Source: Tetrastigma voinierianum
Taxonomy: Eukaryota > Streptophyta > Magnoliopsida > Vitales > Vitaceae
DNA: 64,000 nt
Assembly: GCA_016808115.1 (NCBI GenBank)
Contig: JAEQBH010000896.1
Span: 1-64,000, forward strand
Reading direction: 5' to 3'
Shown here: positions 23,954-35,065 of the stretch, piece after piece
How positions within the stretch are numbered: the stretch's first letter is position 1
Layout: each line of letters begins with the position of its first letter
Notes under the pieces: generated by a model
What the model saw: the letters and a program-made list of their open reading frames with translations, nothing else
Told to the model about the DNA's origin: nothing
The model's database searches: none
Made by a program: the position numbers and the translations under genes

Positions 23954-25184
23954 TGTCACGCCCTCGATCCGGTCAGGCCGATTGGCCGAATCCGAGCGGG
24001 TTTTAGGTCGCAAACCATATCTTGGGACTTCTTACACATTTTTTTTTTTTTTTTTTTTTTTTTTTATTTGCACTTATATGTGGTATACAAACAAGTTTTG
24101 TAATAACCAACAATCATTACATTTACAAATGAACGCTACCACCGGAATGGTATCCATTAAAATTTATACACATATACTAAGTCCCATTCACTTATACAAA
24201 TACATATACATATCTAATACAACATCAGAGATCGCGGAACAGTGCTGGTGAGCACCTATCTCTGAGATGGCCCGTACAGCTGGTGTGGAATGTCCTGTCC
24301 TCTTTATCTCCTCTTCAGTACCTACACGGATTGAACACCCGTGCTAAGCTTTACGCTTAGTGGGAACATATAAACATTAACGACCGATAAGTAATAATGC
24401 CCGTCACTATCTTTTTACATTTACTAATACTTATGCATATAACGAAGTCCCATTCTTATGTGACTTCTAGCTTCGTATCATATTATACATGTAGATTTTA
24501 TCCTATTCAGATTCCATATTTTTATCTTGTTCATATTACTTCCCTGTGTCATGTATTTTACAGGTTGTAACTCATATCTACTACATGTATGATAGATCAA
24601 ATCATATCAATTTCATACAGGTTCAAATCAGACTAATACCAATACATATTAGACTCTTTATCACTAACACGACCGAAGCCATTAATCAACTCCCTTTAGA
24701 AATTACATTTCGTGTTCGGACTGTTAAATCCTTTTAGTTTCGTTTTATAAATTTTCATTTTCAAGTAGCCGGCGACCCACGAATCCCTATGGCCCAGATT
24801 GGTGGATCCAAAAATTTGGAGCCAGTTTACTCGGCGTTTTCAATCAAAACATTTATTTAGATCTTATTAATTTTTATTTTAAAAAGTGTATGTTGAATCC
24901 CCGACTTGACGGGTTGGCGAATCCAGTGGAGCCCGGTTTACTCAGAGCATTTTAAGTATCTTCCCGAAAACATTTGTTTTTATGTTATTTATTACATTTT
25001 AGACTTTTAGTACATGGCTTACTTCTTTCGGGCAATCCATAAACACTTATAATTTCAAAAGACCCTTAACATTTACATTCAACAAAATGCATTTACAAAA
25101 TGACGCCTTTTTACTATGTCCGTGTAATGTAAAAATACTTATACAAATACACCTTTCAATACCATCATTTCGCTTTTCGATTTG

Positions 25185-25790
25185 TGATTTCACATATAAC
25201 TATAGAATTGACATTCATGACGGTCGAGTTGTTGAATCACATGCGTATGTCATTCATTAGCTCAATGATTTCGCATTTTCACGGTATGATTCACTTTAAC
25301 TATAATTGACATTCATGGCAGTTCGATTCTTGAGATCACAATACGTTTGTCGTCATTAACAATGTGATCGCACATTCAATATCACCGTCTCACATATGGC
25401 TATCAGTCGACATTCCACGACAGATTCATTGTTGAATCCTATCATTTGTCATTTAGACTTAATGTGATTCGCATTTAGTATGATTCACTTTAACTATAGA
25501 ATTGACATTCATAGCCAGTTCGATTGTTGAATCACTGTGCATTTGTCATTACATTAGCAATGTGTCGCACATTCAATATCACCGTCTCACATATGGCTAT
25601 AGAATTCGACATCACGACAGATTAGTTGTTGAATCATGTCTGTTTGTCAGTCATTAGCAATGTGATTTCGCATTTTACAATTTACGGTTGTCATGGCCAA
25701 TTCGATTGGTGAATCCGGTCATTGTTGGTCATTCAATATCACATTTCAAATCAGTTTACTTTTATGTAGTAATTTCACTTGTAGTGCAAA
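25185..25790. repeat. About 100-bp tandem array in the solo LTR
   Basis: About six diverged units sharing ATTGACATTCATG, then GTTGTTGAATCAC, then TTTGTCATTCATTAGCAATG. Related positions lie near 25207, 25307, 25406, 25500, 25606 and 25690. Confidence 0.75.
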
Positions 25791-25974
25791 TACACGCATA
25801 CATGAGTATGTATGACAAACATTTCGAATAACAATGATTCAAATCATCATATATATATACTTATATATATTTCGCAAATAGCATTCATAACCGATCACAA
25901 TCACATTTCAATTCCAATTTCACTCTCGTATTATCTTTTCAAAGATATACTCAATCTCTGTACTTATTTTATAT

Positions 25975-26580
25975 ACTCATTCATAAATTCATTTACGTAT
26001 ACTCATTCACGTATACTCATTCACATATTCATTCATGTATACTCATTCATAAATTCATTTACGTATACTCATTCATACACTCATTCATAAATTCATTTAC
26101 GTATACTAATTCACGTATACTCATTCATACACTCATTCACATATTCATTCATGTATACTCATTCATAAATTCATTTACGTATACTTATTCACGTATACTC
26201 ATTCATACACTCATTCACATATTCATTCATGTATACTCATTCATAAATTCATTTACGTATACTCATTCACGTATACTCATTCATACACTCATTCATAAAT
26301 TCATTTACGTATACTAATTCACGTATACTCATTCATACACTCATTCACATATTCATTCATGTATACTCATTCATAAATTCATTCACATTATACTTATTCA
26401 CGTATACTCATTCATACACTCATTCACATATTCATTCATGTATACTCATTCATAAATTCATTTACGTATACTTATTCACGTATACTCATTCATACATTCA
26501 TTCACATATTCATTCATGTATACTCATTCATAAATTCATTTACGTATACTCATTCATAAATTCATTTACATATACTCCTA
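25975..26580. repeat. Minisatellite built on a GTATACTCATTCAT unit
   Basis: Units of about 26 bp (GTATACTCATTCAT plus AAATTCATTTAC or ACACTCATTCAC) arranged in 78-bp blocks. The marker CACATATTCATTCATG recurs at about 26139, 26217, 26347, 26424 and 26503. The open frame through it is a by-product of the repeat. Confidence 0.9.
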
Positions 26581-27342
26581 TCATTTGTTATCATTTTCTG
26601 GTTATATGTGATAATAATCATATATCACTTAACCACATTATGTGTTCATGACATATTGTCTCTCGTGTTCACAATCATGTTTCAATTCATTTTCATTTTC
26701 ATTTTCCATAATCATTTTCATGTTTCATGAACACATCTTACATTTTCATTTCTACATTTTCCTTGGTTCATGCCTATTACTATGGCACTTCATATTCTTG
26801 TGAAGTATGATGTATGTGGAATCACACATAATTCATATATTCTTATTCCTCTATGAATCTACTTTACTTAGGAGGAAGTGGAATCAATCAATCCCACGGA
26901 TCATCAAACTAAAGTTATAATTTCATGCCAAACTAGTCGGTTTACCACGATTACACTAGAGCAGGTTCGTATTACTAATTTTTCTGGGATCCTAACTTCA
27001 TGTTTGACTCTAGGTCATTGTATTATTTTAAGATAAGGTGCTAAGGTTCTATTCCAACTGGAATCACCCAATTCGGAGCACCGAAACTCAAGTTATGTCC
27101 GAAACAACCCGGACTACTCTATGTTCAAAGCTGGAACCAGAATTTGTCTTGCACATAACCCCACTTTGAGTGAATTTTTTTTGGGCCACTTAGGATCAGA
27201 ATTTGGCGATTCATACTTCTTATGTTTTGTTTTGCTTGAAGTCTAGTTTAATTAGCCACTTGAATCACTCAAATCGGATAAGAAATGAGCAAGTTATGGC
27301 CAAAATCACGAAAACTAGTCGAGCGGGAGACGGGGCAAGGTT

Positions 27343-27431
27343 GTACCGGTACATGTCACAACTGTACGGTCTGAGTTGGCAAACGACCAGAACACAAGTT
27401 GTACCGGTACAAGTTCAAATTGTACCGGTAC
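27343..27431. repeat. Three GTACCGGTAC palindromes in the solo LTR
   Basis: Copies at 27343, 27401 and 27422. The last two are separated by 11 bp. The same 10-bp core occurs in element H at 2542. Confidence 0.85.
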
Positions 27432-28050
27432 AAGTCTCCGAAAAGTGCCCAGAATGTGTATTTTTGTTCCATATTTCCATATTTTGATACCCAATCAACT
27501 CTACTCTTCAAACACACATCAAAACACTTCTAATTCACCTTGTAATCTCCTTTCTATTCAATTCATCTTTCAATTTCATATGTTTCTTCAAAAATTTTTC
27601 ATGAATTTCTTCCAAAACCCTTCTAATATGGGTTATGACCATCCTCAACAAAAACATGAATATTAATTGGGTTTGCTCAGGCTAACTCATTTACTTACAA
27701 TTAACCATGAATCCAACTTAGAGGATTTTACAGCTATCTTGTGCCAATTTAGGTTTTAACAGCCACCCAATTTCAGCCATCTTTGGTTAGGATTTCATCC
27801 TAACAAACCCTAGGTTTTGGACAAGATAATAACCATACAAAACCAAAGATCCATACTCAAGGTTAGTAGTTCCATACCTTTTTGCTTGATCTTGGCTCCT
27901 CCATCTTTTTCCTCTTCCTCTTCTCTTCTCCTCCTCCTTCACGTTTTTTTTCTCCTTCCCCAAATGAGACCAACTTTTCTCTTTTAAAACCCATGTTTGC
28001 TAAGGCCTTGTTTGGCCCTCTAAAAACCCATTTTTGGGTTAAGTTTCAGT

Positions 28051-28057
28051 ATTTATA
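28051..28057 (-). promoter_or_regulatory. TATA box of the solo chromovirus LTR
   Basis: On the minus strand the sequence reads TTTTATAAATAC about 245 bp inside the LTR start. This is a plausible U3 promoter position. Orphaned, since the element body is gone. Confidence 0.45.
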
Positions 28058-28300
28058 AAAAGGTCCCTCCATCTCTTGGCTATTTGAATAATAAACTTTC
28101 AATATTTTATTTGGGCCTCTATTCTCATCAACTATGACTTTTAAGCCCCCTTTTGGACAAATTACAATTTTGTCCTTAAGTTTTTGTAACTTTCCGGGTC
28201 TCGTTCCGGGTTTCACGCATTAACTCTTAGCTGTCAAATTATGCTTACAAAATACCCTAAACATGTCGAAAACGACTAGGGTATATTTCGGGGTGTTACA

Positions 28301-28498
28301 TTTATCATCCCTATGGACTTTGTGGTTATGAAAATGGAAGAATACAACCAGGTCCCTCTGTTGTTAGGAAGACCCTTCTTAGCAACTGGAGCTGCCTTAA
28401 TTGATGTGCAAAAGGGTGAGCTGGCCTTAAGGGTAGGAAATGAAGCAGTACACTTTAACCTTAACAAGAGCTTGACACAACCTAATGTTGATGCATAA
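28301..28498 (+). pseudogene. Element B aspartic protease, second part
   Basis: Resumes the protease frame: PMDFVVMKMEEYNQVPLLLG then RPFLATGAALIDV, the conserved C-terminal half (ILGRPFLAT-type block) of plant Ty3/gypsy proteases. Ends at a TAA (28497). It forms one domain with 23691-23953 once the solo LTR is discounted. Confidence 0.9.
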
Positions 28499-28504
28499 AT
28501 TTGT

Positions 28505-29640
28505 ATGGCTGTAGAAAACAGTAGTCCTATCAGCTTTGACTTGATCTATGATTGTAATCTTCAGCATTCTATCAATGAAAATGAGATGAATTTCCAGTAT
28601 TATGAGAGTGTTGATTATGAACTGCTGCAATCCAGTTTGCAAAACATAGAAACAATCTTCATTTTGAATGAAAACAGTCAAGAAAATTCAAGCAGCCAGG
28701 AAAAGAAAGTTACTAAACAAGAGACTAGTGCAGAAGGGTTAATTTTGAAAGAATTGTCTAGTCATCTAAAATATGCTTTCTTAGAACCAGAAAAGGGAAA
28801 CTAGTAATCATATCAGCTGAATTGACTAAAAATGAGAAACAAAGGCTGCTGTAGATTCTAAGGAAATACAAGGAAGCTATTGCCTGGTTAATTGAAGATC
28901 TAAAGGGTATGTTGATCCTTACATTTGCATGTATAAGATATTGTTAAATGATGATCACGAAACTTACATTGAACACGAAAGGCTGAATCCTGTGATGAAG
29001 GATGTTGTCAGAAAAGAAGTGCTGAAATGGTTAAATGTAGGCTTTGTCTATGCAAAATCATACAGCCCTTGGGTGAGCCCAGTTCATGCAGTACCCAAGA
29101 AGGGTGGATTGCGTGATCAGTTTGCTGAAGGAATGGCCGGTTCCTCGGGCGCTGACGGGATGGAGGTGTGTATAAACTCTGAGAAAAATTGAATCACTAT
29201 GACCGGGGACCATTTTCCCTTGCCTTTCATTGATTAGATGTTGAACAGGTTAGCAGGACACCCTCACTTCTGTTTTCCTAATGGATATTATGGATATAAC
29301 CAAATTGCTATTGCACCTGAGGACCATGAGAAAACCACTTTCACATGCCCTTATGGTACTTTTGCTTTTAGAAGAATTCCATTTGGGTTATGCAATGCTC
29401 CTACGACATTTCAAAGATACATGATGTCTATGTTCTCAGATTTGGCAGAGGAGGTTATGAAGATATTCATGGATGATTTCACAGTTTATGGATCCAGTTT
29501 TGAACAATGCCTACAAAATTTAGGGGCAGTACTTCACAGGTGCTAGGACAAGAATCTAGCTTTGAATTGGGAAAAATGCCATTTTATGGTGACAGAAGGC
29601 ATTGTCCTTGGGCATAGAATTTCTACAAAGGATGGAAGTG
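28505..29640 (+). pseudogene. Element B protease-RT linker and reverse transcriptase
   Basis: 28505-28804 is an acidic linker ending in LKELSSHLKYAFLEPEK, the block before RT in Athila. RT follows: ERLNPVMKDVVRKEVLKWLN (28975), WVSPVHAVPKKGG (29070), EDHEKTTFTCPYGTFAFRRI (about 29320) and PFGLCNAPTTFQRYM. The catalytic box reads FMDD (about 29467), and EKCHFMV..GIVLGHRIS follows. The first catalytic Asp, normally in a FLDGY block, is Asn (PNGYY, codon 29280-29282), so the enzyme is dead. A GC-rich replaced patch (29111-29166) removes the usual conserved block before VCI. Confidence 0.88.
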
Positions 29641-30402
29641 GACCAAGCAAAGGTTTCTATTATAAAGACTCTTCTGCCACCAACAACAGTAAAGGGAATA
29701 AGAAGTTTCTTGGGACATGCTGGTTTTTATAGAAGATTTATCAGAGACTTCTCAAAGATTGCAAGACCACTTTGTAGATTACTGGAAAAGAATGCCAAGT
29801 TTAATTTCGATGAGTCCTGCCAATATGCATTCGAAGAGATCAAATCCAGATTAGTTGAAGCTCCCATCATTGCCAAACTAGACTGGAATAGTGAATGTGA
29901 GATTATGTGTGATCTGGAATTGATTATGCGATAGGGCTGTCTTGGGACAAAGATAAAAAGTGTTTAGGGCCATATACTATGCCAGCAAAACCTTGATGAA
30001 GCTCAGAGAACTATAACTACTAAAAAAAGAGATGTTGGTCATGGTATTTACATGTGAAAGGTTTAGGCAATATATATTGGGGTCCCATGTCATCATCCAT
30101 ATTGATCATGCAGCAATTAAATATTTGATGGCTAAGAAAGAAGCTAAGTCAAGACTGATCAGATGGGTGTTGCTACTACAAGAATTTGATCTGGAAATCA
30201 AAGACAATAAAGGTTGTGACAATGTGATAGCTGATTACTTGTCAAGGGTAGTAACAACTACTGTAATTGAAGAAGAGACAGAAGTAGTAGAAAATTTTCC
30301 AAATGAGCAGTTGTTTCAGTTGTCATTCCAATCACCTTGGTATGCTGATATTGTAAACTTTCTAGCTTGTGGAGTGATGCCACTAGAATTTAGCTTCCAG
30401 TA
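29641..30402 (+). pseudogene. Element B RNase H
   Basis: The connection domain begins FLGHAGFYRRFIRDFSKIARPL (about 29710). RNase H shows a MCDL block (catalytic Asp region), YYASKTLMKL, an EMLVMVF block with the catalytic Glu, HIDHAAIKYLM and DNVIADYLSRV (catalytic Asp residues). 30032-30403 is open for 123 codons. It degrades template RNA during reverse transcription. A stop/indel lies between about 29934 and 30031. Confidence 0.88.
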
Positions 30403-30409
30403 GAGGAAG

Positions 30410-31018
30410 AAATTGAGGACTGACAGCAAGTTTTATATGGGATGTGCTTGTTATTGAGGCTGATATGATAATTAGGAGGTGTGTGTTCAAGTGAGCAGGG
30501 AAAATTTTACAGAATGTCATGCCATCACCTTATGGGACACTTTGCAGAACAAAACAACCCACAAAATTCTCCAATCAGGATTTTATTGGCCTACTATTTT
30601 TAAGGATTGTTTTGAATGGGTGAAACTTTGTGATCGTGCGAAGAATGAGAAATATCGACAAAGGCATGAAAATGCCCTACATGAAGTATCTTAATTGGTG
30701 TAGTTATTTGATGTATGGGGATAGACTTCATGGGCCTTTTCCATATTCTTTTGAAGTATATACATACTCCTAAGTTGTGGATTGCCATCGAATGGGTGGA
30801 AGCAACGACAACGAGAATGATGCTAATACGGTTGTGGATTCTTTAAAGTAATATCTTGAGCAGATTAGGGACACCTAGGACTATTATTAGTGATGGAGGG
30901 AGCCATTTTGCAAACAAGGTGTTTAAGAAACTCATGAACAGCTATGGAATCAAACACATAATGAGTTTGGCTTATCATCCTCAAACAAATGGCAAGCTGA
31001 AATTTCCAACAGGGAGAT
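30410..31018 (+). pseudogene. Element B integrase, cut by element E
   Basis: Finger region 30479-30694 with ECHA, THKILQSGFYWPTIFKD and CDRAKNEK (HHCC finger partly lost). Core from about 30710 (GIDFMGPFP with the first catalytic Asp), then TPRTIISDGGSHFANKVF (second Asp, 30856-30925) and YHPQTNG. A 1-base loss precedes the catalytic Glu. The coding sequence stops at 31018, where the minus-strand LTR of E begins. Confidence 0.88.
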
Positions 31019-32530
31019 TGATTCGAGTGCCAGTAGGTATCCGAAATCAACAAAATTTATAACCTATTCCTCCGACTGCCGAAGCATAGCTACTGCAGTA
31101 TAGTGGCTCTAGGGTCAAACATGGATGGGTTTTCTTCGCACAAATGACTTACAGTTAAGTTCTAATTGGTGAATTTAATTTGGATTTTAAGGTTTTGGTA
31201 AAAACAAGGGGTTTAATGTTTGGAAACTGAAAGTCAAATAAAATAAAATAAAATGAAAAATAGAACTCCTGAAGTGTTAAGCTACTGGATTTAGGTTCTA
31301 AAAGGCTACTGAGGGTTCTCGGGTCCCTTTTCCTCCCGTTGGGGAGGATGACCTACTTGTTCATTAGGATCTTCATGTTGCTATAAAAACTGAACCCTAT
31401 ATAAATATCTTTGAAAAATTGGTATTTGCTTCTTATTGATGGTCTCGGGCAGTGAATAACATCACCTTAACTCACTTTTCACTTGGCTAATAAATGATAG
31501 CCTAATGAATATCTTTGTATCTAACAATAAGCATACAATGAACCACAAATCTTGCAAGCACTAGCATTTAAAGGTGGGCAGAGGGATCGAGCCTAAAATT
31601 TGGAGAAAATAAAAACATCCTTGAATCACCTTTCAATAACCCATAGATGATAACTAACGGATGTCAATGGATCTAGCAATAAGCATCCATTGAACCCAAA
31701 AGCTTATCAAATACCAATCATTCAAAGCAACCCAAAGGGATTAAAGCCGACGTTTGAATGAAACCATAAATGGTAGAAAATACCTCCGTTAAAACATGGA
31801 AAACCCTCAGTTTACCATGTATCCCCTGTCAGTAGCCTTCTTCTTCAAGGAGAAATAGGTTCTAGCCACTCATCTTTCGAGTTGTCATCCTCGGAGGGTG
31901 TTTGTCTAGTGAGAAAGGGAGAGAATATGAGGGAAAAATAGAGAAAATGAAAAAAAAAGCGGGAGCTGGCGAAGGTTCCGCCCAGAAAAATTTATTAAGA
32001 AAGAAGATCCTATTATAGTACTTATGTGGGGCTTTTATAGCCAAACCCCCTTTACAAAATTACCAAAAACTACAAATCCAAACACTATGACAAGGAGAAA
32101 GTAGGAAGAAAACCAAAAAGTGAACAAAAAATGAAAAGAGAACGAGGCGGCAAGAGCGATTAGCGAGTGAAAAGAGTGAGCAGTGCGCGAGGAGCGGAGT
32201 TTCGCAACCTTGCAAATTTTCTCCCGGAATTCTGGTTCGCAACCTGCAAAATTCACACGGGCAGAATTTCCTTGCATTTTACTGCTCTTCTTTCCTTACG
32301 GTTTACGTCGCAATGCGAGTTTGACTCGAATTCTTCGTGCTTGGATCGACTCAACAATTTTGGCATAAATAGCTTGCAAAAACTACAAAATTAGCCACAA
32401 AATGCGATTAGTAGAATAGCAGGGACCTTAGTGTGCCAATTGGGTTAATTACGCTGATTAGTACATAAAAAGTGCTCAAAACCTTGCAATAAAAACGGGG
32501 GTTAAAAATACAACTTTGAGGCACTAATCA
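31019..32530 (-). repeat. 3' LTR of element E
   Basis: On the minus strand it starts TGATTAGTGCC (32530) and ends GGCACTCGAATCA (31019). Same LTR family as C, D and G: these start TGATTAG-like and end GGCACGAATCA-like. About 1.51 kb. Confidence 0.85.
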
Positions 32531-32545
32531 CACCCCTGACCGACA

Positions 32546-32567
32546 CATTGCTAGTCCCTTAGCAATG
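32546..32567 (-). other. Hairpin before the polypurine tract, element E
   Basis: Perfect 8-bp stem CATTGCTA/TAGCAATG around the loop AGGGAC (minus strand), a few bases before the purine tract GGTCAGGGGTG that abuts the LTR. Confidence 0.7.
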
Positions 32568-33720
32568 AAAGAAGAAAGAAAGAGCATGCAAAATAATATC
32601 AAAATTATGTTTACAAAAATGATATTTCAAAAAGAGTGTGAATGAGTAATGCCTAATCATAAGTAAGAATCACCAAAACCCTGCTCAATAACCATCTCGA
32701 GATAGTGAATGCCATACAGAATCAAGTATTAAAAGAGCCTCCCTCTCGGTGAATCAACCAGAGACTTCCACCAAATCCTAAGTGTTTGTTTGATCAGTTC
32801 TCAACAATAAGCCCCTTAGCCACTCCCCAACCAAACTACGCCTCCACCTAGGACACTAATGACTAAATGAATTCAGGACCCTTTTTATTCTAACTCTTTT
32901 TGTGTTGTAGGGGTGCAATGCTGAGGAATCGACCTCACCAAAGTCCATGTAATAGGGATCTACTGTTGACTCCCAACTAATTAAGGCTTAGGGAACCAAG
33001 TCATAAGGATTTTTCAACCATAAACTCTTCGAGGTTTCTTGGGACTTTGAATGATTTCGAGACTCCGGCCCACTACAACTTGCTAAGCTTCACCGAATCC
33101 ACCTATGTAATGAAGCGACTAAAGTGCATGACTCCCAACCGATTGGCTTAGGGCACTAGGCTTTAAAGGCTTCGCCATATACCCCTCGGACGGGAGGCTC
33201 GGGTTTGAAGTAGCGTCGCGACTTTCTTTTCTTTTTCTTTTTGTTTTGTTTTTCTTTCTTCTTTCTTATTTTCTCTTTTCTTTGGAAGACACATTGGCCT
33301 TCAACTCGGGGTCCTAACCTATTAAAGATAGTCCACTTGATGCTAGGACGGGTTTTACGAGTTTAGGAGGCTAGAGCGGGTTTCTAGGCTTATTTATTTG
33401 AAACCTAATGTGCACGAGTGTGTGGTTAACGAGGTGGAAGAAAAAGGTTCAATGGTAAATTCAGCGATCATCAAATCAAATAAGCATGAAACCCGATCTA
33501 ACATCAACAACATTGGGCAATGTTTCAACTTTTCTTACTGCAAGCTAAGCAATACAAAAAAAAAAAAAAAAAAACAATTATGAAAATCAGAAACTGAAAG
33601 CATGAACTAGGAACTAAAAAAAACATGAATTATATTGTAAAAAAAAACAAACTAACTAGCAAGTCATTCAACTAAACAAAAAGACTTGCTCAAAAATATT
33701 AATCACGCTTCCTTCCTTAA
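32568..33720 (-). other. 3' untranslated region of element E
   Basis: No coding sequence recognised. Contains a CT-rich tract (about 33222-33285) and a run of 18 A (33557-33574). The sequence is comparable to the 3' regions of D (53483-54240). Confidence 0.5.
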
Positions 33721-33755
33721 CTCTCCCCCCAACCAAATTCAAAATTGTCCTCAAT
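33721..33755 (-). other. Internal AGGA hairpin and purine tract in E
   Basis: On the minus strand: ATTG-AGGA-CAAT (33744-33755), then TGGTTGGGGGGAGAG (33721-33735). It has the same order, hairpin then G-rich tract, as the terminal copy 1.2 kb further on. Confidence 0.5.
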
Positions 33756-34189
33756 GTGGCTATGGAGTGGAAATTTAATGAAGGAAGTGATACCTCCTTG
33801 ATCAAATGTACCTGTTGTTGGATAGGAGACTTCACAAGCTTTCCACTGAGACCTTCTTCACTCCATTTGGGCTTCAAATGAACAAATTGGAAGAAGAAAA
33901 GAGAGGAAAAAAGTGACCAGTTGAAGAATTTTGAAAATTAAACCTTTAATTAATTTCAAAAGTGTTCTTTCTGGTTATATTTAGATTCTAGACTCTCTAA
34001 GCTTTCCAACTATATAGAAATTACCCAAAATGGAGTTCGAATGAAAAAGTTATGGTCAAAACAAAATGGTACATAAAATGGAGGAGTTAGAAAAAAATTA
34101 GATTTGCAAAGTGTGTCGTGCAAATTTTTTTCAACTTATATTTCTGCTCTGATGGTTTGCCCTTTTGTCGTTTTCCTATGAATTTGCTC

Positions 34190-34300
34190 CGTAAAGGCTG
34201 GTATAAAGCTGCAAAATTTCGCTGGTACGAAATTTCTGAGTGTTACAAGAATTCGCGGTGCTAATTTTCACAGGCAGCGAAATTTCCAAATTTTGCCTTC
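34190..34300 (-). promoter_or_regulatory. Internal TTCGC/GCGAA motif cluster of element E
   Basis: Contains AATTTCGCTG, ACGAAATTTC, AATTCGCGG and AGCGAAATTTCC, the motif type that crowds the U3 region of this LTR family. A weak TATA-like CTTTATACC (minus strand) lies beside it. A regulatory role is inferred from the parallel with A and D. Confidence 0.35.
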
Positions 34301-34499
34301 TGCTACAGAAACTGAACAAAAGCCTATAAAAATAAACACAGAAAAAATTAAAGAAAGATGTAGGAAAATTAAAAATGAGCTAAAAACAAGGATTAAATTA
34401 AAATTAGAGGAGATCTAAAGAGAAAAACTAAATAAATCAAAATAAAATAAAACAAAAAAGGAAAATCAAAACAAAGTGGGGAGACTGGGGCCCCAAAAC

Positions 34500-35065
34500 C
34501 GATTTCTCAAGCTGGAGGTGTTGAAATGGTGGAGCTTGTAGAAATCTTGGTCAGTGCTCCACATACGAACCCGGCACCAGAACCATCAACGTGCCATGCG
34601 GCATGAAGCGACTTGCCATACGTCTTTGATGTAGTGATGAAGGTTTGAACAAAAGGCCACTAACTTTCAAAGTTTTGCACGAGACCTTGATTGCAGCTGG
34701 GGTGAGCCTTACTAGTAGAAGTGTTTCGGGTGTTTCATGCTGCGAGGTGTGGCGGGACGTGCATTGGAGTTGGAGAGGGTCTTCTGGCCGCCGGTGAACC
34801 GAGGAAGTGGTTTAAGAATAGGCTTTTGGGGCTCTTCCACTACTTCCTTCCCACTGCCCTCCTCAGTCAACAAGGGAAGGATTTCTTCTTCTCTCCTCCA
34901 TGGCCCATAGACAACACATGATTTTGGGGCATCCTGTAGTTCCTCAGAAACTTCTGCTGGTTCCTCTATCGATTCCTCCTGAAGCTACTGCAATGGAGCC
35001 TGTTCACCCAAAATAGTGTCAATAAGACATTCTTCCTCTGGATTCTCTTCCTCTGGACAGACATG
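34500..35065 (-). pseudogene. Element E linker domain behind gag
   Basis: Minus-strand frames show EEENPEEECLIDTILGEQAP, then EELQDAPKSCVVYGPWRREE, EEPQKPILKPLP and a basic tail, broken by stops. This acidic block with a VxGPWR core resembles a segment seen next to gag in several plant Athila-like elements. Its function is unknown. It abuts gag directly and no pol follows. Confidence 0.6.

Larger units (their letters stand above)
23954..28300 (-). mobile_element. Solo LTR of a Tekay/Del-like chromovirus, 4.35 kb
   Basis: On the minus strand it begins TGTAACACCCCGAAATATAC at 28300 and ends GAGGGCGTGACA at 23954, the terminal pattern of Tekay/Del-type LTRs. It is flanked by the 5-bp duplication TTTAT (23949-23953 and 28301-28305), and B protease codons resume in frame after it. 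No gag or pol is inside, so I read it as one large LTR left by LTR-LTR recombination. It contains two tandem arrays, a poly-T run (24039-24065), GTACCGGTAC palindromes and a TATA box. Confidence 0.88.
3332..31018 (+). mobile_element. Element B: Athila-type LTR retrotransposon, 3' end outside window
   Basis: Own parts seen in order: 5' LTR 3332-6329, tRNA-Asp primer site 6337-6354, gag 6656-6832 and 22074-23690, protease 23691-23953 and 28301-28498, RT, RNase H and integrase up to 31018. Three insertions split it: element A in gag, a solo chromovirus LTR in protease, and element E in integrase. Gag and protease resume on the far side of the first two insertions, which proves the order of events. 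Its third ORF and 3' LTR are not in the window. RT has lost a catalytic aspartate and gag has a stop, so it is inactive. Confidence 0.85.

Noticed and set aside
25812..26090. 92-codon open frame in the solo LTR
   Set aside because: Its second half is the minisatellite translated; the periodic THSYTHS text is a repeat artefact.
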